Source: Thermoplasmata archaeon | Lineage (GTDB): Archaea; Thermoplasmatota; Thermoplasmata; Lutacidiplasmatales; UBA184 | DNA length: 44,976 nt | Assembly (NCBI GenBank): GCA_021796385.1 | Contig: JAJYXQ010000065.1 | Location: forward strand, 1 to 44,976 | Direction of reading: 5' to 3' | Shown here: positions 1 to 7,755 of the stretch, piece after piece | How positions within the stretch are numbered: position 1 is the stretch's first letter | Layout: every line of letters begins with the position of its first letter | Translations under genes and position numbers: made by a program | The notes under the pieces: model-generated | Seen by the model: the letters and a program-made list of their open reading frames with translations, nothing else | What the model was told of the DNA's origin: nothing | Databases searched by the model: none

Positions 1-281
1 TTTCCAGAATAGAGGTGGTTGGTGCAAAGGTCGAGGGTGTAGACCACGGAAGGGGCTGTGGAGGAGATTCGTGATGGTGCCCCCGGAGAGGAGATGGCCC
101 GTACGTCTGTCGTGACTCCACGAGAGGCGGGGAGAAGGGCCGGGTGAGCCCCGAGTGTGGGCCAGGCCGGCACGGTGAGAGTCAGCACAATGCCAAGCAC
201 CAACAGGGCCATCGACAATTTCGGCTTGTCACGATTTTCAGGAGGCATAGCCGGTGTTTGTACAATGCGGACACTGTTCAT
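1..281 (-). CDS. Secreted/surface protein, N-terminal part only (runs off the left edge)
   Basis: An open frame on the minus strand starts at position 281 (ATG; a second in-frame ATG is at 248) and has no stop before the window edge, so only about 93 residues are visible. From the second ATG the protein has a short charged start (MPPENRDKPK), a hydrophobic stretch (SMALLVLGIVLTLTVPAW) that looks like a signal peptide or membrane anchor, and then a Ser/Pro/Ala-rich linker. The last visible residues, YTLDLCTNHLYSG, resemble the start of the propeller domain of the giant surface protein at 27491-31444 (WTLCLANDTLFSG). I infer a paralogous cell-surface propeller protein; the family call rests on that short match and the signal peptide. 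Confidence 0.6.
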   Translation of the reverse strand, partial: MNSVRIVQTPAMPPENRDKPKLSMALLVLGIVLTLTVPAWPTLGAHPALLPASRGVTTDVRAISSPGAPSRISSTAPSVVYTLDLCTNHLYSG

Positions 282-544
282 CTTTCTTGTGGTACCATTT
301 GTGGCCAGAGGACTTGGAGAGAATCTGGCCTTACTTTCGTTGTCCGGTAAGCGGAAATCCCATGGTTTTCAGGACCCATGGCGCCCACTCTTGAGCGGTT
401 CAACCCCATCTCCGAACTGCGTCCCCCCTTCCGGGGGGCGCGGAGCGCCGAGACAGGGCCGCCGCGCGACCGTCACAGGAACATCGGGATGGAGACGGAG
501 TTCGACAAATTTGACTTTTGACATGGGTCGCCACGCCGTGGAGC
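282..544. other. Intergenic, no gene seen
   Basis: The stretch between the leftmost gene and the transposase promoter region holds short frames on both strands, but none has a recognisable motif and all have the composition of chance frames in GC-rich DNA. I see no RNA gene in it. Confidence 0.4.
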
Positions 545-594
545 TTACTAACATAGCATAACATTGCCTCGTTAGTAATAGCATAGCATAAATA
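545..594 (+). promoter_or_regulatory. Hairpin plus TATA box upstream of the transposase
   Basis: A perfect 8-bp inverted repeat, TTACTAAC (545-552) and GTTAGTAA (571-578), encloses an 18-nt loop. Just downstream lies an A/T-rich box ATAAATA (588-594), centred about 25 bp before the transposase ATG at 616. This spacing fits an archaeal TATA box producing a leaderless or nearly leaderless mRNA. The hairpin may be a transposase binding site or a regulator site; this is inference. Confidence 0.45.
554..563 (+). repeat. Left copy of a 10-bp direct repeat flanking the transposase gene
   Basis: TAGCATAACA occurs here and again at 2350-2359, on the two sides of the transposase gene. With one mismatch the match extends to 12 bp. 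It could be a target-site duplication, which would place the element ends near 566 and 2349, where both sides begin inward with GCCTC. The inverted match is too short to be sure. Confidence 0.35.
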
Positions 595-615
595 CTCGCC
601 CCCCTTGCCCCCTTC

Positions 616-2334
616 ATGCCCACCAAGGGGCGAGGATTCTACCTCAATGTCCTGCGTCCCCAACGTGGCGGTGTCTACGCCCGGCTCGCCCAGAGCTACT
701 GGGACCACGGTCACGTCAAGACTCGCGTCCTGATCAACTTCGGCAAGGTCGACGAGGACCAGATCCGTGCCCTCCGTGTCTGGATCGCCGCCAACCCCGC
801 GCTCCGGAGAAACCCGGCCATCATCCTTTCCTCCACTGGCGCCCTCCATTGCAAGCGGTCCTGGGCGTACGGGCGAGAGGCGCTCGCCCACTTCCTCTGG
901 TGGAAGCTCGGCCTCCACCAGATCGTCATCGAGGCGCTCAATGGTGTGCCGGGGAAAGCTCAGGTCGAGCGCTGGGTCGAGACCATGGTCATCAACCGCC
1001 TCAGCGACCCCGCCTCCAAGCACGGGATCCTGGAGTGGCTGAACCACTCCGCCACTCCCTCCCTCTTGGGCTTCGGAGATGTTCCTCGCTACGACAACGC
1101 TCTCTACCGGGCCATGGACCTGCTCCGGGCCCGCCAGGACACGTTGGAGGCCCGGGTCTACGAGCGCTTGGTCGGACCCCTGACCACAAACCCCGGGGTG
1201 CTCTACCATGATCTCACCAGCACCTACTGCGAAGGGCGGGACGACGACTTCATCACGTTCGGCTACCCCCGGGACCGGGTGGAGGGTGCTCCTCAGGTGA
1301 ACTGGGGGATGATTGTCACCCCTGAGGGACTTCCCATCACCGTTCAGGTCTATCCCGGCAACACCAAGGACGAGACCACGGTTACGGGCATGCGAGAGAG
1401 GCTCGAGAAGGTCTTCGGCCTCCACGGGGGGATCTACGTGGGAGACCGGGGGATGCGCACGAAGGACAATCTCAAGGACCTGGTCAAGCACGGCTTCCAC
1501 TACGTGCTGGCGGAGAAGAACAGCACGAAGGTGGCGCAGGAGGTGCTCACACTAGCCCAGCAGGTCAAGCCGGTGAAGGTCAGCGAGTCGAACGTGGCGC
1601 GGGAGGTGGTGACCGCAGACGGGGTGCGCCATGTGGTCCTGCTCAACGAGAGGCGTCGGCAGTCGGAGCTGGAGGTCCTCAAGGAACGGCAGGAGGAAGG
1701 CAAGGTCATCCTGACGAGGTGGAGAAGACACGCCGGGAAGATGCACCATCACGAGATCCTGAAGGGGGCGCAGTCCGAGCTGAGGAAGGCGGGCTTGCAA
1801 GCGCTCTTCGACCTGGGGTTTGACGAGGATTCCTTCCAGGGTTTGACATCGGAGTGGAAGGACAAGGTCCGCCGGACCCAGGAGTGGGCGGGATGGTGGG
1901 TGCTCGCGACCGACACGGAACTGTCGGTCGAGGAAGTGACACGGCTCTACCAGGGGCTTGCGATCATCGAGCGCGGGTGGAAGGAGATCAAGAGCGTGCT
2001 GGAAGTGCGTCCCCTCCACCACCGTCTCCGACGCCGCATCGAATCGCATCTGGTGATCTGTTCGCTGGCGTTCCTGTTGGAACGCTACGTGGAGCTCAAG
2101 GTGAGGGAGGCGAAGCTCGAGCAGGAGGGGAGACCCCTCACGGGTCCTGCCGCGATGAAGCAGTTTGAGAGCTTGGTGGTGAACCGGCAGGAGATTGCGG
2201 GCACCGGGGTGAGGTTCAACCAGTTCACAGAACTGGACGCCCGGCAGACCGCGATCGTTTGGGCGGTAGGGCTAAAGCCCGAGCAGTTCGCCAAGGGCTG
2301 GACTGGGCTTGACCCTGCCGAGATCGAGGGGTAG
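616..2334 (+). CDS. IS1634-like transposase of the IS4-type DDE group
   Basis: This 572-residue protein has the layout of IS1634-family transposases: an N-terminal domain beginning with a GFYLNV-type strand, then an RNase-H-like core. The three catalytic acids can be placed: D199 in YHDLTSTYCEG, D277 in VGDRGM, and E452 in the IIERGWKEIK segment, followed seven residues later by K459, which fits the E-(6)-K spacing of the IS4 group. The long insertion between the second D and the E is also typical. The enzyme should cut and move its own element. The start at 616 has a TATA box about 25 bp upstream. The frame is intact, so the element may be active. Related decayed sequence lies next to the DpnI gene at 4564-4770. 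Confidence 0.88.
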   Translation: MPTKGRGFYLNVLRPQRGGVYARLAQSYWDHGHVKTRVLINFGKVDEDQIRALRVWIAANPALRRNPAIILSSTGALHCKRSWAYGREALAHFLWWKLGLHQIVIEALNGVPGKAQVERWVETMVINRLSDPASKHGILEWLNHSATPSLLGFGDVPRYDNALYRAMDLLRARQDTLEARVYERLVGPLTTNPGVLYHDLTSTYCEGRDDDFITFGYPRDRVEGAPQVNWGMIVTPEGLPITVQVYPGNTKDETTVTGMRERLEKVFGLHGGIYVGDRGMRTKDNLKDLVKHGFHYVLAEKNSTKVAQEVLTLAQQVKPVKVSESNVAREVVTADGVRHVVLLNERRRQSELEVLKERQEEGKVILTRWRRHAGKMHHHEILKGAQSELRKAGLQALFDLGFDEDSFQGLTSEWKDKVRRTQEWAGWWVLATDTELSVEEVTRLYQGLAIIERGWKEIKSVLEVRPLHHRLRRRIESHLVICSLAFLLERYVELKVREAKLEQEGRPLTGPAAMKQFESLVVNRQEIAGTGVRFNQFTELDARQTAIVWAVGLKPEQFAKGWTGLDPAEIEG

Positions 2335-2349
2335 CTCACGCCGAGAGGC

Positions 2350-2359
2350 TAGCATAACA
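2350..2359 (+). repeat. Right copy of the 10-bp direct repeat
   Basis: TAGCATAACA, the same sequence as at 554-563. It lies 15 bp after the transposase stop codon and may mark the right edge of the insertion. Confidence 0.35.
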
Positions 2360-2475
2360 ATAGGGGGGTGCTCTTACCCCGGTGCATCGGCGTGTACGGT
2401 AAAGCTCCTCGTGTCGAAGTCCGGTTCAGACCACCCACAAGCATCATAACAGACCTCCTTTAGTTCTGGTCAAAA

Positions 2476-4455
2476 ATGTTCTGCCCCTCGTGCAAGAAGC
2501 TCATGCGACCAAGACCTTCCCAGGGGGTTTGGGTCTGCCAGAAATGCGGGACGAACGTCAGAATGGAAGTCTCTGGCATAACGGATACTCAAATCTCCTC
2601 ATCCACTGCGGCGCAGTTCGAGTATCGTCCCGGGCAGGAAGAGCTCATCTCGGAGATCGTCGCAGAGGCTAAAAAGGGCACTCGTGTGGTCCTTCTTGAA
2701 GCCCCCGTCGGTGCCGGAAAGAGTGTGATCCTTACGAATGTGGCCCAGACACTCCACCGCGACCTAGGATGGACCGGTTACTATACAACCCCCCAAGTGA
2801 GCCTGGTGGAACAGCTCCGTTCCAATTCGGTAACCCAGGACAAGGTCCAGACGATCATGGGATTAGACAATTACTTTTGTGCCATAGATCGGGCTCCGAA
2901 AGACCGACAACGGAGGGTCTCTGAAGCCTGGTGCATGCCCCACATCGGGAGACCGTGCGACAACTGCTTGGGGAGGGGGACACTCCCAAGCAGAGAGGGT
3001 ACCCATCGATGCCCTGTTTGCCAGGGCAAAAAAGCGATCAGGTTCTCTTGCCCGGAGAAGTACCGGTCGTGTCAATACTTCCTCGACAGAAAGAAGGCCG
3101 CCCAAGGGGCGCTTGCCACGATGACGTTGGCATACCTCCTTCACGTCACGAAGGATCCGTTAGATGCTGACGAAAAGTCAACGGAGACCCCAATCGATGT
3201 TGTGGAAGCGCCCCGTTTCCATGGACGAGATTTCTTGATCATCGATGAGGCGCACGGACTGGAGGATTACGTCAGTCTCCTATCGATCGACGTGTACGAG
3301 CATACGCTCGACGGGAAGGTGTGGGGGGATCTCTGGGCCAGCGATCTGAAAGAAATCGTGGACCAACCGGATGATCACTTCCAAGACTTGGACACCGACA
3401 GCATCCGAACCATACTGACTCGCCTGCGGAAAGGTGCGCAGACCGTGCTCACCGCCGAGAACAGCCGAGAGGACACGGATAAGGGAGATGATCTTCGCAG
3501 TATTCGTAGGCTAAACAAGGCAAGGCAATTGGACGACAAGCTGGAGGCTGCACTCGAAGACCTCGATGCCGGGAACCCTTGGGTTGCTCAGATAAAGATC
3601 GAAGATTCGACGAGATACCTGAAAATGACCCCAGTGTTCTCTCAGAAGATCCTTTCCCGAAAGTTGTGGCCGTTGGGACCGAAGATGATCATCATTTCGA
3701 CCGCAACGATCCTGGATCCACATCAGTTCCTTTGGGAAGTGGGCCTACCCGAGGAGGGCTTCAAGCACCTCTGTCCTCCGTCGACATTTCCTCCGGCCAA
3801 TGGCCCCATCTTCGTCGATCCTTCCGTGAACTTGTCCTCCAAGTATACCGAACGGAACCTTCCCGCAGCAATGGACATCCTTAGGTCGATCATGGATCGA
3901 CATCGAGACGAGAGGGGTCTTATCCACGTCACTGGGTACGAGTTGCAAAGGCGGGTTGCAGACGCCCTTCCCGCAAGCTATCGCTCCCGGTTGGTGGTCC
4001 ACAACAAGGGAGTCGATCGGAACAGGACCTTGAGCCAGTGGATGCGCGACGGTTCTCAGAACACAGTACTGATCGCGGTCGCCATGGAAGAAGGACTTGA
4101 CCTGAAGGGAGAGTTAGCCCAATGGCAGGTCATCCTCAAGTGCCCCTATGCTGGCTTGAAAGATCGCCGTGTCCAAGAGCGCAAGAGGATGCCTGATGGC
4201 GATCGGTGGTACAGGATGCAAGCCCTCCGGAGACTGCTCCAGAGCTTCGGGCGTGTCGTACGCTCAGAAGACGATATCGGCTGGACCTACATCCTGGACA
4301 GCTCAGCCGCGGACCTGCTCAACGAACACTGGGACATTCTACCGAAGTGGGCGCAAGAACGGCTCAAAGCCGGTCGGCACATTGCTGAACAAAGGTTTCA
4401 GCGACCATTGGCCATTCAAACCCTGGGAAAACAGCCTCACCTGGCTGGGCGCTAA
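2476..4455 (+). CDS. Rad3/XPD/DinG-type superfamily 2 helicase with extra zinc fingers
   Basis: This 659-residue protein unwinds DNA or DNA/RNA by ATP hydrolysis, judged by its motifs. Residues 3-24 form a zinc ribbon (CPSC and CQKC). A Walker A motif EAPVGAGKS lies at 75-83, the DEAH box at 257-260 (LIIDEAH), motif III as STAT at 408-411 and motif VI as QSFGRVVRSEDD at 589-600, the form used by Rad3-like helicases. Between Walker A and DEAH, cysteines 135, 153, 192 and 199 fit the iron-sulphur cluster domain of XPD/DinG. Inserted there is a DnaJ-like pair CDNC-CPVC (161-182), which is not standard in XPD. The gene converges on the DpnI homologue. A role in repair or in defence against foreign DNA is possible; the neighbours hint at defence but do not prove it. 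Confidence 0.82.
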   Translation: MFCPSCKKLMRPRPSQGVWVCQKCGTNVRMEVSGITDTQISSSTAAQFEYRPGQEELISEIVAEAKKGTRVVLLEAPVGAGKSVILTNVAQTLHRDLGWTGYYTTPQVSLVEQLRSNSVTQDKVQTIMGLDNYFCAIDRAPKDRQRRVSEAWCMPHIGRPCDNCLGRGTLPSREGTHRCPVCQGKKAIRFSCPEKYRSCQYFLDRKKAAQGALATMTLAYLLHVTKDPLDADEKSTETPIDVVEAPRFHGRDFLIIDEAHGLEDYVSLLSIDVYEHTLDGKVWGDLWASDLKEIVDQPDDHFQDLDTDSIRTILTRLRKGAQTVLTAENSREDTDKGDDLRSIRRLNKARQLDDKLEAALEDLDAGNPWVAQIKIEDSTRYLKMTPVFSQKILSRKLWPLGPKMIIISTATILDPHQFLWEVGLPEEGFKHLCPPSTFPPANGPIFVDPSVNLSSKYTERNLPAAMDILRSIMDRHRDERGLIHVTGYELQRRVADALPASYRSRLVVHNKGVDRNRTLSQWMRDGSQNTVLIAVAMEEGLDLKGELAQWQVILKCPYAGLKDRRVQERKRMPDGDRWYRMQALRRLLQSFGRVVRSEDDIGWTYILDSSAADLLNEHWDILPKWAQERLKAGRHIAEQRFQRPLAIQTLGKQPHLAGR

Positions 4456-4563
4456 GCTGAACTTGGTCTGTGGAGGCGATTCTTCGGCGAGAAACTTGTA
4501 GCGCCATACCCCCTCCCTCGCTCTTCCCCTCCACCGGAATGAACTGCGCTTGGAGCAGGCCTG

Positions 4564-4770
4564 TCATCCCGTCCTGTGTTCGCACCAACTCCCCCCGGTC
4601 CTCTCCAACCCTTCGACCAGCTCCTTCAACCTCACCGGATTCTTCAGCGATTCCCAATTCAGAAACCGGAGCAGCAAGACCCCCAGGGTCCGCACGAACA
4701 TATGCCCCGCCATGCTTACCAAGTTCGGTTCAATATCCTGTGAAAGAACCGACGGACGGAGGGCCCCTCG
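4564..4770 (-). pseudogene. Decayed C-terminal fragment of an IS1634/IS4-like transposase
   Basis: Read on the minus strand from 4770 to the stop at 4564, the frame gives LRPSVLSQDIEPN, then GHMFVRTLGVLLLRFLNWE, then RLKELVEGLERTGG. This matches the C-terminal pattern of IS4-group transposases, where RPxxH is followed by a helix AHxFVCFLALLL. The intact transposase at 616-2334 has the analogous RPLHHRLRRRIESHLVICSLAFLLERYVE region (residues about 464-492). No N-terminal or catalytic part is present. After the last glycines the reading frame changes at a run of G, and the next frame stays open to about 4440. It begins directly after the DpnI stop codon. Confidence 0.4.
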
Positions 4771-4773
4771 ACT

Positions 4774-5544
4774 TCACCCATTTGGCTGATAGACGCCTGG
4801 GCGTACACGACGAACCACACCGTACCGAGTGAGCAGCTGGAGTTGCTGTCTGATCTTCGGTTGTATGTTCCTGTTTTCGGGGTGGAGGCGTCCAAGTTCA
4901 TCCTCGAATGCGTAGATGTCTCGGAGGGAGAACTCGGCCTTCCCTACCTGACGTACGCAGGACAAGACATCGGCAAGCCACCCGCGTGTTCGAGCCTTCT
5001 GTGATGACAGGAAGTTGAACCTTCCCCATTGATCTTGAACCAAAGCGTGATCCCTTTCTAACCCGTTCTGTATGAGCGGTACCAACGCTCCGTCAGGGAG
5101 GCCCTGCAGGTCTATCCAGCACCCGATCCAACCGGCTCGACGAGCTGGCGGCCTTAGGGCGGGCCTTGGAACGACAGCTCGTACGGTGAGAAGCCGGCGG
5201 TTTACGGCGAGGAGGTCAATCACTCGCCATGCGACTTGGTCGTAGTGGAGGAGGATGAAGTTTGGTGCATGTCCGGAGAAGACTGCATCGTACATTGGGC
5301 GGTATGCGCTGTCGACTATCTTCGCACTAAAGGGATGGCCTTGACTCTTCAGCTGGTATGGTTCATCACAACGTTCGCAATTGAAGTCGATAACCTTGGT
5401 GTTCTTCGGCTCGGCCACCAAGGGTCCGTTCTGACACGATGGACAGTATGCCTCCCTTGCCGCCCATGATTCTGTCACCACCCGTGCTATCTGGGCACGA
5501 CTCTTGTAGCCCGTCGCAAGGGACGGGTCCATTTGCAAGTCCAT
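4774..5544 (-). CDS. dpnI: DpnI-family type IIM restriction endonuclease (cuts methylated GATC)
   Basis: This 256-residue protein aligns from its first residue to its last with DpnI (254 residues), the enzyme that cuts GATC only when the adenine is methylated. Shared features are YKSxxQxAR and TExW near the start, a zinc site from CPSC (34-37) and CERC (56-59), RRAGWIGC in the middle, and a C-terminal winged helix with YAFEDEL, HPENRNI and KIRQQLQ. The PD-(D/E)xK residues fall at the same numbers as in DpnI, D53 and K66, but residue 64 is Q instead of E. No methyltransferase is nearby, as expected for a methyl-dependent enzyme that protects an unmethylated host against Dam-modified DNA. The start fits the alignment exactly. 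Whether Q64 keeps activity is open. Confidence 0.93.
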   Translation of the reverse strand: MDLQMDPSLATGYKSRAQIARVVTESWAAREAYCPSCQNGPLVAEPKNTKVIDFNCERCDEPYQLKSQGHPFSAKIVDSAYRPMYDAVFSGHAPNFILLHYDQVAWRVIDLLAVNRRLLTVRAVVPRPALRPPARRAGWIGCWIDLQGLPDGALVPLIQNGLERDHALVQDQWGRFNFLSSQKARTRGWLADVLSCVRQVGKAEFSLRDIYAFEDELGRLHPENRNIQPKIRQQLQLLTRYGVVRRVRPGVYQPNG

Positions 5545-5557
5545 GACATTCTGACGA

Positions 5558-5566
5558 CTTAAAAGG
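5558..5566 (-). promoter_or_regulatory. Putative TATA box of the DpnI gene
   Basis: On the minus strand the sequence CCTTTTAAG lies about 18 bp upstream of the DpnI start codon. It is the only A/T-rich box nearby. The spacing is a little short for a leaderless transcript from the first ATG. Confidence 0.35.
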
Positions 5567-5680
5567 ATCTAACTTTTTCCGACACGACCAAGCGCTGTAG
5601 AGTACAACGCTTTTTCTCTACGGGTCCGGATCCCTATGCTCCCACCCCCGTCTCGTGGGACCCTCACACAGGATGAAAGG

Positions 5681-6199
5681 TCACTCAAGGTCAATGACGA
5701 GGTCGCCTGTGTACACCGTATTGGGTGCAGTGAACGTAAGATCGAGGCTGCCAGTTCCCCTGGCCGAAATGCTGACCGGCAAGTTGGTCGTATCGAGGGA
5801 GAATTCGTTACCGATGACGCGGGCGGAGGCTATCGAACAACCAGTGCTGTTACCATTGTGCAAAACCCATGACACCGCGAAGGTGGCTCCCATGGTGACA
5901 TTCATCCCGGGTTCCGACTTCCCAGCCAGACCACAGGTGTTGTTCTGCGAATTCAGGTCGAATGCCAACACCTCTACATTGTTCCCGGCGGAGTTGTTCG
6001 GAACACCGTGGAGGAATCCTCCAACCTCCCAGAACAGGACCGCTGCCAAGACCGAGGGGATTACCACGAGGAAGAGGACGAGGATTAGTACAATGAGTAC
6101 CACATGGGAATCGTCCCTCGGCGGAGGAGGGACGGCATAGTAGTAGACGGGTTGTAGGGGGAGTGGCGAGGGAGGAGGGGGCGGGTTAGACGCAGACAT
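5681..6199 (-). CDS. Single-pass membrane protein of unknown function
   Basis: The 172-residue product starts with a proline-rich cytoplasmic segment (SNPPPPPSPLPLQP, then VPPPP), followed by one transmembrane helix (HVVLIVLILVLFLVVIPSVL) and an outer domain rich in Asn, Thr and Ser that ends in a beta-rich segment (SLDLTFTAPNTVYTGDLVIDLE). I chose the ATG at 6199 rather than 6250 because the protein sense begins with the Pro-rich tract. The shape, one anchor followed by a small beta-sandwich, resembles pilin-like or accessory envelope proteins of Thermoplasmata, but I recognise no named family. It is read in the same direction as DpnI, downstream of it is only the FtsZ-like remnant upstream region. 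Confidence 0.6.
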   Translation of the reverse strand: MSASNPPPPPSPLPLQPVYYYAVPPPPRDDSHVVLIVLILVLFLVVIPSVLAAVLFWEVGGFLHGVPNNSAGNNVEVLAFDLNSQNNTCGLAGKSEPGMNVTMGATFAVSWVLHNGNSTGCSIASARVIGNEFSLDTTNLPVSISARGTGSLDLTFTAPNTVYTGDLVIDLE

Positions 6200-6399
6200 T
6201 CTACTTGAATGTACATTCCTTGATGGTGGATTACCTTTTCCGAGGGGCACTCAGTCTACCTTCTCCCATCGATTGCCCGATCGTCTACGGAAACGTGCAA
6301 ACTTGGTCCACCCCCCTATCGTCCAAGGGGGTGGATCGATCATCTACCATTGGCCGACGAGGCTCCAATGTCCAAGAACCCCACATTTCCGCGGAAGCA

Positions 6400-6645
6400 A
6401 CCTATGGAGCCCGGGGGATGAAGCGGTGTGCGTCGCATCTTCGGCGAGGGTCTCGTCCAGGGATAGCGAGGCCTTCCCGATGTCCAACTACGGAGATATT
6501 CCCGTCAACTGGTCGTTCTTGGCCACCATAACAATATCACAAGTATTCCGTATCTTGGCGAGCCCTTGCCGTGCCTTGAGGTTGGCCTTAAGGCTCTCTT
6601 TGGCGGTCAGTTCGGCCAGCTTGAAGTCCCCTCCTGCGCTTCTAT
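6400..6645 (-). pseudogene. Broken fragment of an FtsZ/tubulin-like protein
   Basis: On the minus strand the segment ESLKANLKARQGLAKIRNT followed by CDIVMVAKNDQLTGI aligns without gaps to the bacterial FtsZ segment EGQKRMAFAEQGITELSKH then VDSLITIPNDKLLKV, sharing the A-x-QG, D and ND-x-L landmarks of the tubulin/FtsZ fold. A TAG stop at 6488-6490 interrupts it. The same frame continues beyond the stop with KASLSLDETLAED, which resembles the following FtsZ helix. No N-terminal GTP-binding part is present, and the fragment overlaps the end of the membrane-protein gene upstream in another frame. I conclude it is a degraded remnant; the boundaries are approximate. Confidence 0.42.
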
Positions 6646-6668
6646 GAAGCGCCGTTGGTAGATTCCCC

Positions 6669-7733
6669 TCATTCTCCCATGGAGGGCGGTGGAGCGGGAG
6701 GGTATTTTTGCCAGAGATACAGGAAGAACCAGATCGCCGCGACCACAGCCCCAACGATTATGGGAACCCGGAACTGCGATACGATGCCGAAGACAGGAAG
6801 GATCGCGATCGCTCCGGCCGATAGTGCGATGAGGCACCGTTCGTTCTGCTTATGGCCCACGTTCCGGAGGACCCACCAGAGCCAGACCACTGCAATCGCC
6901 ATGGTGAGGGCCACGGCGACCCAAGGGGGAAACCGTGTTGTAGAGACCCCCTCTTCCAGAACGATGGCCGGGTAGAAGGCGAAGCCGACCACCCCGAACA
7001 CCCACGGAGGATGTCGAGGGCGCGGACTCCCTGCGCGGATGAGTCCCGGGGGTGCGCGATAGGCGAGGTAGGCGAGGCCGGCCATCGCAACGGCACTGCC
7101 TGAAAGGAGCCACGGGCCGGCCCAGAAGTGATAGCCGACACCGACGATGATGTTGAGGACCGAGATATCCGCACCCAAGATTATGACCGCCGCGCGCGTG
7201 GCGCGGTCCGAGAGGAGCCGTTGTCCGCGCAGCTCCGGGAAGGAGAGCCCCAAGAGCAGGATCGGGATGGAGATGCTCATCAACATGTGGACGATAAGGA
7301 TCCCAAAGAGCCAGACCCAGTTGACCCCCAGCCAATGGCCGTAGTACCCTAGGGTGCCGACGGGGCCGGCCTTCGAATAGAAGAAGGTGCTGAGCCCTAC
7401 GCCTTCCTCGAGTATTCCGTACGCGGCACCGAGGAGGAGCACGCTCGCCCACCCCTTTTTCCACCGGACCATAGCCTCACGGATGAGGAGGGCACCCGGG
7501 AGGTACATGCCGGCGTTGAACCCTAGGAATATCGCGAACACGACGGGGTTCTCAACGAGCAAGGCGAGCGAGCTCGACCCCGAGAGGTATTCCGGGATTC
7601 CGGGAGTGAGGAGAAAGAGGCACAGGATGGGGTGGGAGCGGAGGAACCTTCGTACCCGGGAGCCGAGCTTTTCCGGGCCGGGGTTGGGGCGGGTTTCGGA
7701 CGGAGCTCCCGGGATGAAAGACGGGTCGGCCAC
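6669..7733 (-). CDS. Polytopic membrane protein, unknown function
   Basis: The 354-residue product has about nine or ten hydrophobic segments spread over its length. It contains two similar short motifs in or beside membrane segments, GILEEGVGLSTFF and AIVLEEGVSTTRF, so the acidic pairs may be functional. They recall the EExxxR motif of CPBP-type membrane proteases but lack its arginine at the right place, so I do not assign that family. The start lies only 22 nt after the stop of the surface-protein gene at 7756, so it is probably the last gene of the lysozyme/surface-protein operon. It might serve in export, anchoring or self-protection; this is a guess from context. Confidence 0.6.
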   Translation of the reverse strand: MADPSFIPGAPSETRPNPGPEKLGSRVRRFLRSHPILCLFLLTPGIPEYLSGSSSLALLVENPVVFAIFLGFNAGMYLPGALLIREAMVRWKKGWASVLLLGAAYGILEEGVGLSTFFYSKAGPVGTLGYYGHWLGVNWVWLFGILIVHMLMSISIPILLLGLSFPELRGQRLLSDRATRAAVIILGADISVLNIIVGVGYHFWAGPWLLSGSAVAMAGLAYLAYRAPPGLIRAGSPRPRHPPWVFGVVGFAFYPAIVLEEGVSTTRFPPWVAVALTMAIAVVWLWWVLRNVGHKQNERCLIALSAGAIAILPVFGIVSQFRVPIIVGAVVAAIWFFLYLWQKYPPAPPPSMGE

Positions 7734-7755
7734 GGGAAGCGCGGGGAACGGCCTC

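Noticed and set aside
400-1500. Long minus-strand frame opposite the transposase
   Set aside because: It is a shadow of the real transposase frame; the product has no hydrophobic core pattern or motif and is rich in Gly, Pro, Val and Asp as expected from antisense GC-rich DNA.
5236-5469. Plus-strand small frame opposite DpnI
   Set aside because: Shadow of the DpnI gene without its own signals.
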